DNA of 64,000 bases, taken from Cladophialophora immunda. Taxonomy: Eukaryota > Ascomycota > Eurotiomycetes > Chaetothyriales > Herpotrichiellaceae. How positions within the stretch are numbered: the stretch's first letter is position 1; each line of letters begins with the position of its first letter. The position numbers were made by a program, and so were the translations under genes. The stretch lies in NCBI RefSeq assembly GCF_000835495.1, contig NW_015622542.1, forward strand, positions 2,874,485 to 2,938,484, read 5' to 3'. The notes under the pieces were generated by a model that saw only the letters and a program-made list of their open reading frames with translations, was not told the DNA's origin and ran no database searches. Of the stretch, positions 43,215 through 54,519 are shown in pieces.

Positions 43215-43757
43215 GGTAGAACGTCAACTGACCTGACCTGATCTAACCTGACCTGATGCTTAGTGAGGAGAGTCTTGGATTCTGCTACAGTTCTTACGCC
43301 TATGTCATAGCTCATGTGATGCGACGGGATGGGGATGGAAAGATACGCCTAGGGGGCTTCTTACCACAGGTCTCATGTCATTCTCGTCCATTGCTCTCTT
43401 ATGTGGCGATGATTCGGCTCAGCAAGTGGATTTCCGGAGGGTCGGTCAGAATCGTCGTCACCTACGATTCAGGATATCTCATGCATGGTTTGCCGTCGGG
43501 TGGATATCCGGAGCTTTTCACAGCAGACACACTCAGGTGCGTCATCCACAGTTATCGTTGACACGATACGACACAAAGAGTGTCATTCCATAGTCGAAAT
43601 GGAAAATGAAATCAAGTGCTTTCGATCTTGCTGATGCCTTTGTATCTCTGCTTTTCTATCGCCGCCACCTAGAATGCCGTACTTCCCCACGACTAACCTA
43701 TAGTCCATTAACTCATACTAGCTACCTCTGCTGCAAAGCATAGTCTGCTCGTGCTTG
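43215..43757. other. Intergenic, 543 bp
   Basis: Convergent tail-to-tail gap. It includes a short CCTGA-type pentamer repeat just after the stop codon at about 43230-43257. Confidence 0.6.
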
Positions 43758-46700
43758 TTAAGTCTCGACTGAGGATCTTGCGTGGACACCCAATCGCTCC
43801 TCACTCTGGTCCATACCCTCAATCTTGCGCATAAGGCCGGTTTTGACTGTCTCGTGCTCCTTCCCAAGCTGTTGTTCGAAATCGACGGTGCTGTCCCTCA
43901 ACTCTCCGCTTTGCACACTCTCACTGGTGAGATGCCGGTCATATAATCGATCAGGCCCTCCCCCTAGACCGTCCAATTTCAGGTTGGGATCGCTCTTCAA
44001 GGCTGAGAGGCTCCCAACACAATCTTGATACATGCGAGTCCAAGGTTGAGTATCCAATGGTTCTGGGGAGCAAGCTCGCGAACGATGTACCACTTGGTAC
44101 TCCTGGAGGGGTTCAGTTTCCACAGGTCCATCCACATGTGGTCGCCAGTCAAACGCCTCACAGCCACCAATCCGACATTCAGCCCCAGCGATCACTTCAA
44201 GCTCTGGATATTCCACACCAGCGCCAACGCTTATGCTGCTCCGATGTCCGTGAGTGTGCGCGTACGCTCTGAATTCAGTGCTGCTGCTGCGATAGAGCCT
44301 TTTCCATCTTCCGGCGAGTCCTTTCCGGCTCTTTTTGTGCCGCATACCTAGGGACTGCGTGCTTCGTATAACTTTGTTTTTGGCTTTAGCCCCACCGTCA
44401 TGTTTTCCAAATTGCAGCATCTTCCAAGATCCAGGAGTTTGTGACCCTCGTGCCGTCGTGGGGCGGGTCCACGGCGTCCGGGGGAACGGAGATGAAGGCG
44501 TATTTTCATCTGGATAGTCGAGAGCGAAGTCTCGTACGGCAATACCGTCTTTTGGTCCTGCCGAACCGCATCTTTCTTCCCTCGTATGGCTAGGAAAGCG
44601 TCCCCAGAGACCGAAGAGATCCTTCAGTGGAGTGCTTGCCCCCGAAGCCCGCCCATTCTCGCCGGAAGCTCCGATGACTGTGAACCGTCTTCCAATATCC
44701 AATATACTCTTTTTTCTGGATGCCTTCTTGCCTGGCAAAGTGTTGGGTGTCTCCTTGGCCGCATCAATGTTCGCAATGCTTCGTCTGGGGTTCACAGATG
44801 GCAGTGGATCAGGCTTTTTTATGCAGACCTGAAGACGACGATTCTCTTCGAGCCTAGACGATTCGTTCTGGATTTGGGTCTCTTGCAGAAAATCCAGGTC
44901 GTTTTCCACGTCCGAGTTGCGGTGGCCATGATGAGATAGCTGTCCTGCACTGATGCTCGACCTGGTACTTCTTCGTCTGCCGTCACGGTCAAATCTTGGC
45001 GATGTGAGAAAACCACCTAGTGTATCTTCTTCAGGCTCTTCCATAGCTCGTTTGAACGACCTCTGCCACATATCGGTGGCAGACTCTTGAAACTTGTTGG
45101 GGCCATCGTAGACCGATCTCGCCGTACCTCCATCTTCCGACCTTGAACGCCGTCCAGTAACAGAGGTTTTCGAAAACGGTGGTGACTGTCTCGTATGAGA
45201 TGTGACAAATGACCGCTGGCTACATGAATCTGGCCGGGCTGTGGTGATATAGCTGTCGACTGGAGGTTCGATTGCGCTCATCCTTTCATTGTGTGCGTCC
45301 CGAACGGCTTGGACACTGATTTCCGTCAAATGTTCTCTCCTAGCGTCTTGTAATTGATCGGTGCTGATTTCGCTCATTGCTTCGTTGGCTTCGGTTGAAT
45401 GCTTAAATTGCCGCGAAGGAAGAGCGAGTTGCGGGCGGGAATCCACATTACTCTGATCTGGCATACTGACACTTCTATTCCTCGTAGCGGACCCTCGAAC
45501 CCGGCCCGCCTGTTCAGCCACTTGATTCTGCTGTGAAGATTTCCTGCTGAACCAGGCACTCTCCTCTGCAACTGACAGGTTGCCGATGCTGGCGCTTGAA
45601 GATCCTATAGGTAAGCTAATGGACTCTGATCTTCCACCAATTGCAATGCTATTTGGATTTCTCTTGTGTGTACTTCGCTTAGACGGTCCAATGTCGTCAA
45701 CCTCACCGTCACTCAAGCAGAATGATGAGGCATCTCCGGTGCCTGTGAAGGGCTTGGGCCTTCCGAATGCAGTGGACCGGGCTGGTGAAGTGCCAGGTTT
45801 CCGGCTGGAGCATGCCCGTCGTCTAGCCAAGTCACCTTCGAAGAGTCGTTTAGTTTCAGGATCCGAGGGCCTTCTGTTGTGCTCAACTGTGATAAGACCC
45901 CTGCTTTTGCCCGCTATAGATGTCTGGCTGGTTGAAGGGCGAAAATCTAGAGAGTTCTCTCTTGGCGCTCGGATGGTTGTGTGGCTAGTGTTCGGTCTGG
46001 AGGAAGCAGCAATGAAGGAAGGACTGGCGAGCTGTTGAGAGATTCGCATATTGTACAGATGCACCGAGCTCTGGTCAGAACCGGCGACCGAAGAAAGATC
46101 CTTCCTGGAGATGCCTTCTCTCCCAGGCATTGAAGCGCTAAAAGGATCTCTGTCGGCGATGGTCATTGAATTCGATTTGATCACGCACGCAGCAGCATTA
46201 TCATCGGACGTTCTTCCTGCAATATCAGTCGATGGGCGCTCGCCATATTTCGAAATGAAATCGAGCAATTTTGGATCCAAATCCGACACCAAGCTGGCTC
46301 GTGGACCTGTCGCATTGGAGATCTGACTCTCTCTTTTGGCAACGGATACAGTATTCCCTAGCGTCCTGAGCACTTCAGCAAATTCTTCACCATTGTGTCC
46401 AGACACAGCATGGTCTTTCGAGGGAGAACTAGTAAATGGATCATGCTCCCAAACCTCGGAGGCGACAAAAGGAGGCATTGTGCTGGACTCCGATGCCTCT
46501 GCGAGCTCGATGGTGCCATCCAATACTCGGCCGCTGAGATGCTTCGGGGCCTGAAAAGGTGCTTCGTCATCTGCAGCCTGGACCACTTTTGTAAAGGAGG
46601 CATCCGATGCAGTGAAAGGAGTGGAAGGAGTGGAAGGATGTTTTGCGCTATCGGCTTGGACATGAGGGACCTCTGGGGCGAGACTGTTTGTAGGAGACGG

Positions 46701-47378
46701 CGGGGGGCCGTCGGTGGCAATGGGTTGAATGTCAGCCGGTGAAGATAGACTCAGTACTCTTCGCGGACTGTATTTAATTGTGCCATCGCTCGCCTTCAAT
46801 GCGGCCGTCTGGATGCTTTTTGCATCGCTGTCATAGCCGCCTTGACTAGCAGTCCGCGACATGAGAAGCTCGAGGAGACCAGTAGATCGTTGGCTCAGCA
46901 TCCCCTCAGGGGCACTCATTCCCAAGTGTGCATTGCCACATCTTGTTGAATCATTAGCAGTGTCCTCGGATGCGATTTGGGGTTTCGAGCTGCTTTTGCT
47001 CAGCCTCGACTCAGAGAGCTTTTGCTTAATGTGATTTCCCAACTGCTCTAACCGGCTAGGCTGTTTCCGATGTTGACCTTGCGACCCAAATTGAAAACCA
47101 GTGTCCAAGGACGGCTCTCTTCGGAGATTCGATCCTGACGGTAGAGAGGCAGTTCGGTAGCCGCGGACCGAAGATGAGGAGCGGAAAAGGTCGCGAAGGG
47201 CTTCCTTATCTGCCGTATGTGAACCCGGTTGACTGACAGCGTGCGGGATCTGTGAAGGCGGGAGTTGCACTGAAAGGGCAGAAGGAAGGGTCTGAAGGTC
47301 TGAGGCCGTGTGGTCTTCGGAAGGGCGGGCGCCAAAGCAGCAGAGAAAAGGCGAAAGGAGGTGCTTCAGAGTACACAT
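43758..47378 (-). CDS. Large disordered hypothetical protein, 1206 aa
   Basis: I do not recognise this protein. The frame is open over 1206 residues; the start is the ATG at 47378 (MCTLKHLLSPFLCCFGARP), as upstream in-frame codons are not ATG. The N-terminus has a hydrophobic patch with paired Cys (FLCCFG), a plausible palmitoylation or membrane-tethering site. The remainder is Ser/Thr/Arg/Pro-rich and mostly disordered, with short Arg/Ser phosphorylation-like motifs (RRSTRSS, RKKSILDIGRRF) and near the C-terminal third a more ordered stretch (KGLAGRWKRLYRSSSTEFRAYAH). Low-complexity signalling or cortical scaffold proteins of fungi look like this, but that is only an impression. Confidence 0.72.
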   Translation of the reverse strand: MCTLKHLLSPFLCCFGARPSEDHTASDLQTLPSALSVQLPPSQIPHAVSQPGSHTADKEALRDLFRSSSSVRGYRTASLPSGSNLRREPSLDTGFQFGSQGQHRKQPSRLEQLGNHIKQKLSESRLSKSSSKPQIASEDTANDSTRCGNAHLGMSAPEGMLSQRSTGLLELLMSRTASQGGYDSDAKSIQTAALKASDGTIKYSPRRVLSLSSPADIQPIATDGPPPSPTNSLAPEVPHVQADSAKHPSTPSTPFTASDASFTKVVQAADDEAPFQAPKHLSGRVLDGTIELAEASESSTMPPFVASEVWEHDPFTSSPSKDHAVSGHNGEEFAEVLRTLGNTVSVAKRESQISNATGPRASLVSDLDPKLLDFISKYGERPSTDIAGRTSDDNAAACVIKSNSMTIADRDPFSASMPGREGISRKDLSSVAGSDQSSVHLYNMRISQQLASPSFIAASSRPNTSHTTIRAPRENSLDFRPSTSQTSIAGKSRGLITVEHNRRPSDPETKRLFEGDLARRRACSSRKPGTSPARSTAFGRPKPFTGTGDASSFCLSDGEVDDIGPSKRSTHKRNPNSIAIGGRSESISLPIGSSSASIGNLSVAEESAWFSRKSSQQNQVAEQAGRVRGSATRNRSVSMPDQSNVDSRPQLALPSRQFKHSTEANEAMSEISTDQLQDARREHLTEISVQAVRDAHNERMSAIEPPVDSYITTARPDSCSQRSFVTSHTRQSPPFSKTSVTGRRSRSEDGGTARSVYDGPNKFQESATDMWQRSFKRAMEEPEEDTLGGFLTSPRFDRDGRRRSTRSSISAGQLSHHGHRNSDVENDLDFLQETQIQNESSRLEENRRLQVCIKKPDPLPSVNPRRSIANIDAAKETPNTLPGKKASRKKSILDIGRRFTVIGASGENGRASGASTPLKDLFGLWGRFPSHTREERCGSAGPKDGIAVRDFALDYPDENTPSSPFPRTPWTRPTTARGSQTPGSWKMLQFGKHDGGAKAKNKVIRSTQSLGMRHKKSRKGLAGRWKRLYRSSSTEFRAYAHTHGHRSSISVGAGVEYPELEVIAGAECRIGGCEAFDWRPHVDGPVETEPLQEYQVVHRSRACSPEPLDTQPWTRMYQDCVGSLSALKSDPNLKLDGLGGGPDRLYDRHLTSESVQSGELRDSTVDFEQQLGKEHETVKTGLMRKIEGMDQSEERLGVHARSSVET

Positions 47379-48173
47379 GTTGTTCAATAGCAAGTAAAAA
47401 GCAGGTCACACCGATGGAATGAAAAGATGAAGGTATGTAGGGCTGGTAAGTTTTGTGCCATGAATCAAGAGGAAAGCATCTGGGACGCCAAATGGTAAAG
47501 AAACAGGATAATATGGATCAAGTGCTGATGACTCGGACATGATGGGAAGACCAGATCAGAAATGCTCAACTGCGGACCGGGATTATGGAGGAAAGAACGA
47601 CGGGCAGCCTCGAGAAGGCGCCACTGCAGTCTGTGCAGGCCATTCCAGCTCCAATATGGCCATCGTTATGGCTTGTCCTGAGACGAGTTAGCTCAGTGTT
47701 AAGCAGAAATACAACTTCTTGGAATGTTGTCCTCCAAAGCATTGTTGCAGCCAGTCGAGGACACGAGTGAGATCGTCCCAACGGTGCCTCTACAGGGTCA
47801 TCAATGCACCGACCGAGTTTGGACGTAATATCAGGAGCTCGCTGCACTTGCGATGAGGTGTTTGTGAATCCGACGCATTGACGGTGGCCGGTTACGAAGC
47901 ACAGAGGCAGAAGATGTCAGAAGACAGTTCGATGTCGGGGTGCAGTCTCTGTGCTTCGCCGTAAGATCTATACGGGGGATCACGGCATCAAGGCGCTCCT
48001 TTCACCTCAACTACAAGCCACCATCCTTCATCTCACATTGGAAGTTTTTGGAGCCGAGCTACCCTATTTTCTGTTCTCCCATATTGCGTCTGAGCCCTCC
48101 GTGGATTTCGTTGACGCGGAAGTCGACTTGATCTCTGTTTTGCCCGAGGACGGCCTGTCTCACCCGGGAAGAG
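47379..48173. other. Divergent intergenic region, 795 bp
   Basis: This is the promoter zone between the 1206-residue gene (-) and the RUS1 gene (+). An out-of-frame open stretch of about 80 codons overlaps the RUS1 start; it is probably leader sequence. Confidence 0.55.
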
Positions 48174-49679
48174 ATGGCCACGCAATCAGTGCCAGATCTT
48201 GAGGTTCAAGACTTGGATTCGGAGGGCCACGCAACGGTTACATTCAGATATGATCCCAGAACCCAGAAGCTTCAAGTCCATCATCCACAGAGGGCGTTGT
48301 CGCCCAAGACATCCTTGCTCACGAAATGCATGAGCCCCTTCCTGCCAGCGGGCTATCCTTCTTCTGTCCGACCGGACTACACTCCCTACCAGATCTACGA
48401 TTCCGTGCAGGCGTTTGCCTCTACCATTGCAGGATTGCTAGCCTCACGGGCCGTCTTCGTGGGAATGGGTGTGGGCTCCGAGGATGCCTCGCTCGTGACC
48501 ACCATGTTACTGTACATTGCACAAGAAACCATCGGGCGGGTTGCCACGATTTTGTTCGCCTACCAATTCTCGCAGAAGATCGAAGCAGAAGTCAAGTTCT
48601 ATCGCTTCTTTGCCGATATTGTCAATGATATAGCGTTCATTCTTGACTGCCTGAGCCCTGGTCTGCCACTGCTAGGGCGAATCTGCACTCTTTGTGTCAG
48701 CAATGCGTGCAGAGCCGTCTGCGGCGTCTCTGGCGGGAGCAGCAAGGCCATTTTAAGCTCCCACTTTGCAAGAGAAGGCAATATCGGAGAACTCAATGCC
48801 AAAGATGGCAGCCAGGAGACTGTCGTCAGCTTGGTCGGGATGTGGGCCGGCGGCTTGCTTGTCAGCAAGGTGCAGGGCACCTTCGAGACTTGGTGCTGCT
48901 TGATACCTCTGCTAGCAATGCATCTGTGGGCGAATTGGAAAGCAGTGCAGAGTGTGCGCCTGACTTCGCTCAACAAGCACAGAGCCGTTATTCTGTTCAG
49001 CGCGCTTCTCCAGGGCAGGGCCAAAGGTCCAAATGAGGTAGGCGAAGAGGAACCGATCCTGGGCTTGGGGAAGATGTTCGGTGGCTCCAATGATCAGAAC
49101 GCCTTCCAAGTTGGTGTCAGCGTGACCAAGTTTCTGCAACACTTACCTGGCCATGTGAATGATTCCTCGCGAAAATATCTTTATTTTGCTCAGCTGCTAG
49201 GGGTATTCCAAGAGGAAGATTATCTGCTCTGGTGGGATGGGCAGTCAAACCAAGGATTCGTGCTGCTGAAAGAATCGGCCAAGAGCGAAACACAGGCAAA
49301 GGCAGTCTGCCACCTGCTTCGAATATCGATGGGGTTGAAAGCAGCCACGAAAACTGGGAAACCATCGCAGCAACATGGTCCTGGCCAAGGCCCTCAAGAG
49401 GTTTTCAGAGACACACCGAGTCCTGAGCTGAACATACTATCTTCCATTCCTGGGAAGAACCTCAACGTCCATGATCAGTCCTTGCACTCGCACGATGCGC
49501 TTGACCCAGTTGTTCAATTAATCATTGACACTCTCCGGGAACATCGACAAGAGTGGCAAAATATGCGCGATCTCATTCAGCGCCTTGGCTGGGATGTCAA
49601 TCTCACAAATCTCGTTAGAGGACCTTGTCACCGCATCCAAGTGAACGGCGCTCCATTTGAGAACAAAAAAGACAGATGA
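48174..49679 (+). CDS. RUS1 / DUF647 family protein (UVB-sensitive protein family)
   Basis: The intronless frame encodes 501 residues from the ATG at 48174. The core matches the RUS (root UVB sensitive, C16orf58-like) family: FLPAGYPSSVRPDYTPYQIYDSVQ is the diagnostic N-terminal block, given here in parts. GRVATILFAYQFSQ and KFYRFFADIVNDIAF follow, then LVGMWAGGLLVSKV and a second half with FSALLQGR and a Pro-rich linker. Several hydrophobic segments suggest a membrane protein. In plants, members are linked to vitamin B6 and UV signalling; the fungal role is undefined. The C-terminal ~110 residues beyond the core are less conserved-looking. Confidence 0.88.
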   Translation: MATQSVPDLEVQDLDSEGHATVTFRYDPRTQKLQVHHPQRALSPKTSLLTKCMSPFLPAGYPSSVRPDYTPYQIYDSVQAFASTIAGLLASRAVFVGMGVGSEDASLVTTMLLYIAQETIGRVATILFAYQFSQKIEAEVKFYRFFADIVNDIAFILDCLSPGLPLLGRICTLCVSNACRAVCGVSGGSSKAILSSHFAREGNIGELNAKDGSQETVVSLVGMWAGGLLVSKVQGTFETWCCLIPLLAMHLWANWKAVQSVRLTSLNKHRAVILFSALLQGRAKGPNEVGEEEPILGLGKMFGGSNDQNAFQVGVSVTKFLQHLPGHVNDSSRKYLYFAQLLGVFQEEDYLLWWDGQSNQGFVLLKESAKSETQAKAVCHLLRISMGLKAATKTGKPSQQHGPGQGPQEVFRDTPSPELNILSSIPGKNLNVHDQSLHSHDALDPVVQLIIDTLREHRQEWQNMRDLIQRLGWDVNLTNLVRGPCHRIQVNGAPFENKKDR

Positions 49680-52600
49680 GGAAGTCAGTCCTTGGGGGAA
49701 ATTTTTCTGCCACGTTTCCACCGACAGAGACTGTCTGTCCTCACCTGTCACCGTGACCTAGGTAAAGCCATGTGGTCAATGAGGGGTGGATCAAACCCAG
49801 CCTGAATTGCAACGTTCACAGCGGAGCAGGGTGACGTGGGAAGCCATGCCCAAAGCCACAGTTTGACGACGGTTCCTACGGAGGTGCCATAAACTACGAG
49901 GATGTTGCTGGCGGAAGATCATCCTGGTGCGAGCAACCGCCTGTCCTTGGACGATAGCCCTGGCGCCGGTGGTCCGAAGCAGCGCCGGTGATGGATTGCT
50001 GTAGCATCAAGATGCCCACGTGTCTGCGTACGGCCGGATGTCGCACCAAATCCGGAAGAAGCGGCGAAATGGGTAGATTCCTTGTCTAGGCAATTTTCCA
50101 GAAGAATGAAAGAAGCCCGCAAGCGAGGTCCGCCGTCGCCACGATCTAATTTTCCGGAATGCTGGGGAGAGCAAATGTTTTGCGCACGAAAGGAGATGAG
50201 TGGTTGCTGGGACGTCGTTGTCTTGAATGTCTTGTGGAGTCGAGGGAAAATCTCAAACAACAGGTCACTCCAGCCATTTGACTTATTCCGTACATCACCG
50301 GCCGTTCCTTTCCAGAAGTGGAGCAATGACTTCAATACTGATCGCCAGACGCGCTTGGCTTTCAATCGAAACTTGACCGGACCAGGTCTAGGAGAAGAGA
50401 TCTGCGGTGCAATCAGGGCAGAATTTAGTATACGCACCGACAAGTGGGAAGATAGGTAGATAGGTAGAGAGCCTTTCGTCCGTGGCTGCATCTTCTGCTG
50501 CTCGTTCCGATCGCCAGCAAACTACTTGTGTCAGGGGAAATTCGGTGACCGCTATTCGGGGGTACAACTTCCACAAATGATAGCCGTCGCCACCTGCCAA
50601 AAGTAACCACGTTGCAGCTGACCCATCTTTTCCACTGGCCACCCGGCGCAAGTCGTTCGACTGGTGTCCCAGCGATGGCGAAACAACGGAAGAATGTGGG
50701 TGGTCGAGGGCAATAATATATTTCTCGCACGTCCGGTGCTCGTGGATATTTTCGATTGTGGGCAGCATTGTGGCTGATTTAGATAGATGACACGGCTAGG
50801 TAGGGGGCGGTGAGGCGCGGGAAGGAAGGCCTTGGGTAAGCCCAAGCGAGAAAAGGCGCAGAGTGGCAGCCCTTATGAGGAGGATCAAGCGAGGTTTGTT
50901 TGGCTTTGACAAAATCCGGGCGGCGGGAGCCATGGGTGTTAGGGAATGCCGGGTAACCCAAGTCCCTAATCCTTTGGGGACAGCGCAGCCACCCAGCAGC
51001 GGCCAGAGGAGAGAGACGAACCGACGACTCGTTATCCAGGGAAGGCCATGGCGAGAAACTTTTCCCAATCAAGGGTCGTAATAATTGCGGGTGACTCCAA
51101 TAATCGTCGCCGTCGCCCAGGCTGCCAGGATTGGAATGTGTGATGGTAGCGGGGCAGAGGGGAGAGGACCACGGGGACTTGGGGGGGTTTTTTTTTCCTT
51201 TCTCCTTCTGTCTCTGAATGGGGGTTTTGCAAAGGCGCGGCGAAATGATGCAGTTCGTCAAGTAGCCGTGTGGCCCAAACAAGTGGTGGGCAATGGAAAG
51301 GGGCAGGTGACTGCTTGAGGTCGGAGGGCGGAGTTCTGGAAAACGCGTAGAAGACCGAGGAAAGACAGTGGAAAGATGGTGGAAGCCGGAGAGAAAGCGT
51401 GTGGAATGTGCGTAGAAGCCTGAGCGAATTGCTAGAAGCCTGCGAAGGCCGCCTAGAAGCCAATCAGGCGGGGGCGATCGGGGGCTGGCTAGAGGCGAGG
51501 AAACAGGTACGTAAGAGCAAAGGACATGAGCGCATAGGTTCGCGGTAGGCTCGCTGTAGGCATTGCCTGATCACCTTGTTGCCCAAAACCCAATGCCCTC
51601 GCAGCCCTATGCGTTGCCCCCCGTCGTCAGCAGCATTTAGGGGGTCGTCGTAGGCATATGGCAGCCGCAATCTCTTAGAGTTGGTGCCCGGGATCCTTCG
51701 CATCTTGGTTTGTGTGCCTTAGGCGTGGTAGGGGACCCCTCCCCGTGGGCATTCATTTGATCATCATCCCATCATGATGCGCCCCGAGCAGCCAATCCGC
51801 AAGCTTGGACAGGGGCCCATTGAGCTGCAGGCCTGATTTAGCCCAGGCAACTAGTGGTGCTTAAGGCAAGGCTCCTTGGGGCTAACGAACAGCGTTGCAG
51901 CAGCTGGTCCGAACCTCTTGTTCTTTCTGTACTCGTCCTTTACCTACTGATGGTCACTGAACTGCGTCTTCTGGTTTGTCGTGTCAGTGCCTGCGCCTAC
52001 GCCTGCGCCCTAGACACAAGTATTACGCCCTGGTTGCCTGCGGCCCATGCGCGTATCCTGATCCTCATCTTTCTAATGCACGCTCGCTCCCATCCCCATC
52101 AACCACCAACCCCCCTCCTCCCGCCCCTGACTGGATATCCTGGGTCCCTCAATTCAGAATTGCCAGCCCAAGAGGAGAAAATACAGCAGCCTGTCAAGCC
52201 TGACACGAAAGGACCGCTAGCAAAAGACTAACACCCTCCATACGACGTCGATTGAACCCAGCAGACCCAGAACTTTCCGGGTTATTGACTCTGTTCCTCA
52301 TCTAAATCCACCCATCGTCTCGCCTCCGCCTGCGCCTGCGCTGCTGCTGCGCTGAAAGGAAAACCTCGACACTCCGCGACAGAAGAGTATGACTCTTAGC
52401 TAAACCTTGCGCAGAGCATCTTTTCAAAAGCCCTCTCCACTTTCCGGATTCCTTCTGGTCACCCAGCATCCTGGGCATCCACATCTATCATCCACCTCAC
52501 TGTCACCTCTTACCATTGTCCTCATTCCACCGCCCCGTCACTATGACTGTGCCCGGGCCCTGATCTCACTAAGCTCAGAGGCAAAAGATTCAGACAACGC

Positions 52601-53391
52601 TTCCAAACACTCCTATAGGCGCCATTTTCTTCTTCAACCTCCCTTTGGAACATTCCGACGCATCTGGGAAATCAAATGTTTGTGCTGAATTGGCATTGCG
52701 GCTGCGCTGTTTGTCCTTCTCCCGTCGCTCTTTAGGATCTTCTGATTGTCAAAATACTGTCTTACCCGGACAACTAATTACACCCTCACCGTCTCCGTCT
52801 CTCACCTGTTGCATCTCGCCGGCCTTCACTTCAATTGGACGCTTTGATCACCCCGTTGACGTCTTCTCGAACGAAGCACCAACCGAGCACACGACGCATA
52901 CCCTTCCGCCACGTTTACACCCACACAGGCCCGTTCAACCAGCCAAATACCGCCCTTCTCGTCGCATTCAAGGCCACGTTCCAGCCCGACATTTGGCGCT
53001 TCACAAGCCGAGACATTCCTACAGATCCCCTGTCGTGGTTACACTGCGTTCTTCTGTGACACGAAGCGAAGCTTGCTGGCGGGAAGAGTCTCGGATATAC
53101 ACAGCGGAACAGCCTTCTATCTGGCAGGGTCCCTGTACAACTCAAGGACCACACCCTTGTCGCCCATTGCCGTGGAAAAAGATACTGGCGCACTGAGAAC
53201 TTTGACTGAAAAAGTACTGTGACCCTGGCCAAGAAGGCTACAGTCCAAAAATTCCAGTCCCAGTCTCCGCAAGCATTGCTTGGAACAGAGTACACACTTC
53301 TGGCAGGATTGGGCACAAGGCGTGCGACATAACACCTCTGTCTAGGTATCTTCAGTCAAGCAGCGGTCAACTCAGGGCGAAGTCCAGCGCA
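49680..53391. other. Gene-poor stretch, 3.7 kb, including a long RGS leader
   Basis: No gene can be supported. Overlapping open frames up to 190 codons (e.g. 49919..50491 minus) lack domains. From about 51.8 kb the sequence is C/T-rich and reads like a long 5' leader or promoter of the RGS gene. A short repeated TAGAAGCC motif occurs three times near 51.41-51.46 kb. Confidence 0.5.
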
Positions 53392-54519
53392 ATGGTTAAG
53401 AAGAAATCAACCTCAATCGCGTGGCCATATACACCTGAACCTTCACCTCGTCTTGAACCTCTGGTTTATCCGTTGGTCAATATTCCTGAAGACTTCACCA
53501 TGTCCGAGGAAGAGTTACCTCGGGCACGGCCCATCAGTATGGCAGCTCGAAAAGAAGGTGTCCTATCACCCGGAGGAAGACCGACTTTGGACGATGTGCT
53601 CAACAATAAGGCACCGTCACCTTACACCCTAGCCGCGTATACAGCATTTCTATCTCAGCAACACTGTCTAGAAACGCTTGAATTCACCACAGAGGCCAAG
53701 AGATACTCGAACAAGTACGATGAGGCGTCAGCCAGCATGGGAGGCATGCCCCTCACAGTAGAGACGCAGGAAGGATGGGAATTGATACAGGACTGGACAC
53801 GGATTCTCGAAATCTATGTCAAGCCAGGTGCTCCGCGGGAAATCAATTTGCCGGCAGAGGAACGGGATGATTTGATCGAAAGATCCTACGATATCAGACC
53901 CCCTCGGCCTGACTATCTGGACGCTGCAGTCAAGCGCATGTACGACTTGATGTCGGATTCGATTTTCATCCCATTTTGCAACAGTCTCAAACAGATGTCT
54001 CATGCCCAGACATATACGCCTATGTCGGAATTCGCGGACATGGCTGAACTAGAGCCTTCACGGCTGACATATGACGAGCGAGGCCTGCATCGCCGGATGC
54101 CTTCGCGCCGGCGGCGATCTCCTCCGCATACCTCAGCTGTGTCGTTTGAAGCTACTCGATCTCCTCCGCAGCAACATCGGCCTACACAGTCCTCGTCGTT
54201 ATCGTCGGCATTGGGTCGGCAGAGTGGGGCGCGTTTGTCGACGCACGTATCACATTCGTCTGCGGTCTCAGAAAGCGCATTGACTGATAGCAGCGGAGGT
54301 CCGGATAGTCCCCCTGTGGGCGATCTTCCAGAAGCTGAATCAGTGATAACCCCACCGACAACGCCGCCAACGAGCGAGCTGGGCGGGACTATAAGTCATG
54401 GGAGCGGAAGCGGGTTGGCAAGTGTTAAATCGCATCGAAGTGAAAGTGGCGGCTGGAAGAAGGCTATGAAGCTCTTCAGCGGCGGCAAGAGGAAGAATGG
54501 CAGCAACGAGCACGACTGA
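53392..54519 (+). CDS. RGS-domain protein (RgsA-like regulator of G-protein signalling)
   Basis: The intronless frame encodes 375 residues from the ATG at 53392. The RGS fold spans about residues 66-205: PTLDDVLNNKAPSPYTLAAY, then AFLSQQHCLETLEFTTEAK, WTRILEIYVKPGAPREINLP and FIPFCNSLKQM. The length and the split fold fit fungal RgsA-type RGS proteins, which accelerate GTP hydrolysis on a Galpha subunit (in Aspergillus mainly GanB, regulating conidiation and stress). The C-terminal half is disordered, Ser/Pro/Arg-rich and ends in a basic stretch (GGWKKAMKLFSGGKRK) likely to touch membrane. A very long gene-free 5' region precedes it. Confidence 0.87.
   Translation: MVKKKSTSIAWPYTPEPSPRLEPLVYPLVNIPEDFTMSEEELPRARPISMAARKEGVLSPGGRPTLDDVLNNKAPSPYTLAAYTAFLSQQHCLETLEFTTEAKRYSNKYDEASASMGGMPLTVETQEGWELIQDWTRILEIYVKPGAPREINLPAEERDDLIERSYDIRPPRPDYLDAAVKRMYDLMSDSIFIPFCNSLKQMSHAQTYTPMSEFADMAELEPSRLTYDERGLHRRMPSRRRRSPPHTSAVSFEATRSPPQQHRPTQSSSLSSALGRQSGARLSTHVSHSSAVSESALTDSSGGPDSPPVGDLPEAESVITPPTTPPTSELGGTISHGSGSGLASVKSHRSESGGWKKAMKLFSGGKRKNGSNEHD

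Noticed and set aside
42398..43315. Long minus-strand frame of 305 codons
   Set aside because: It is the mirror of the Ser/Thr-rich coding strand, where ACC/ACT codons give open Val/Gly antisense frames.
49919..50491. Minus-strand frame of 190 codons
   Set aside because: Nothing protein-like in composition, and an opposing open frame overlaps it.
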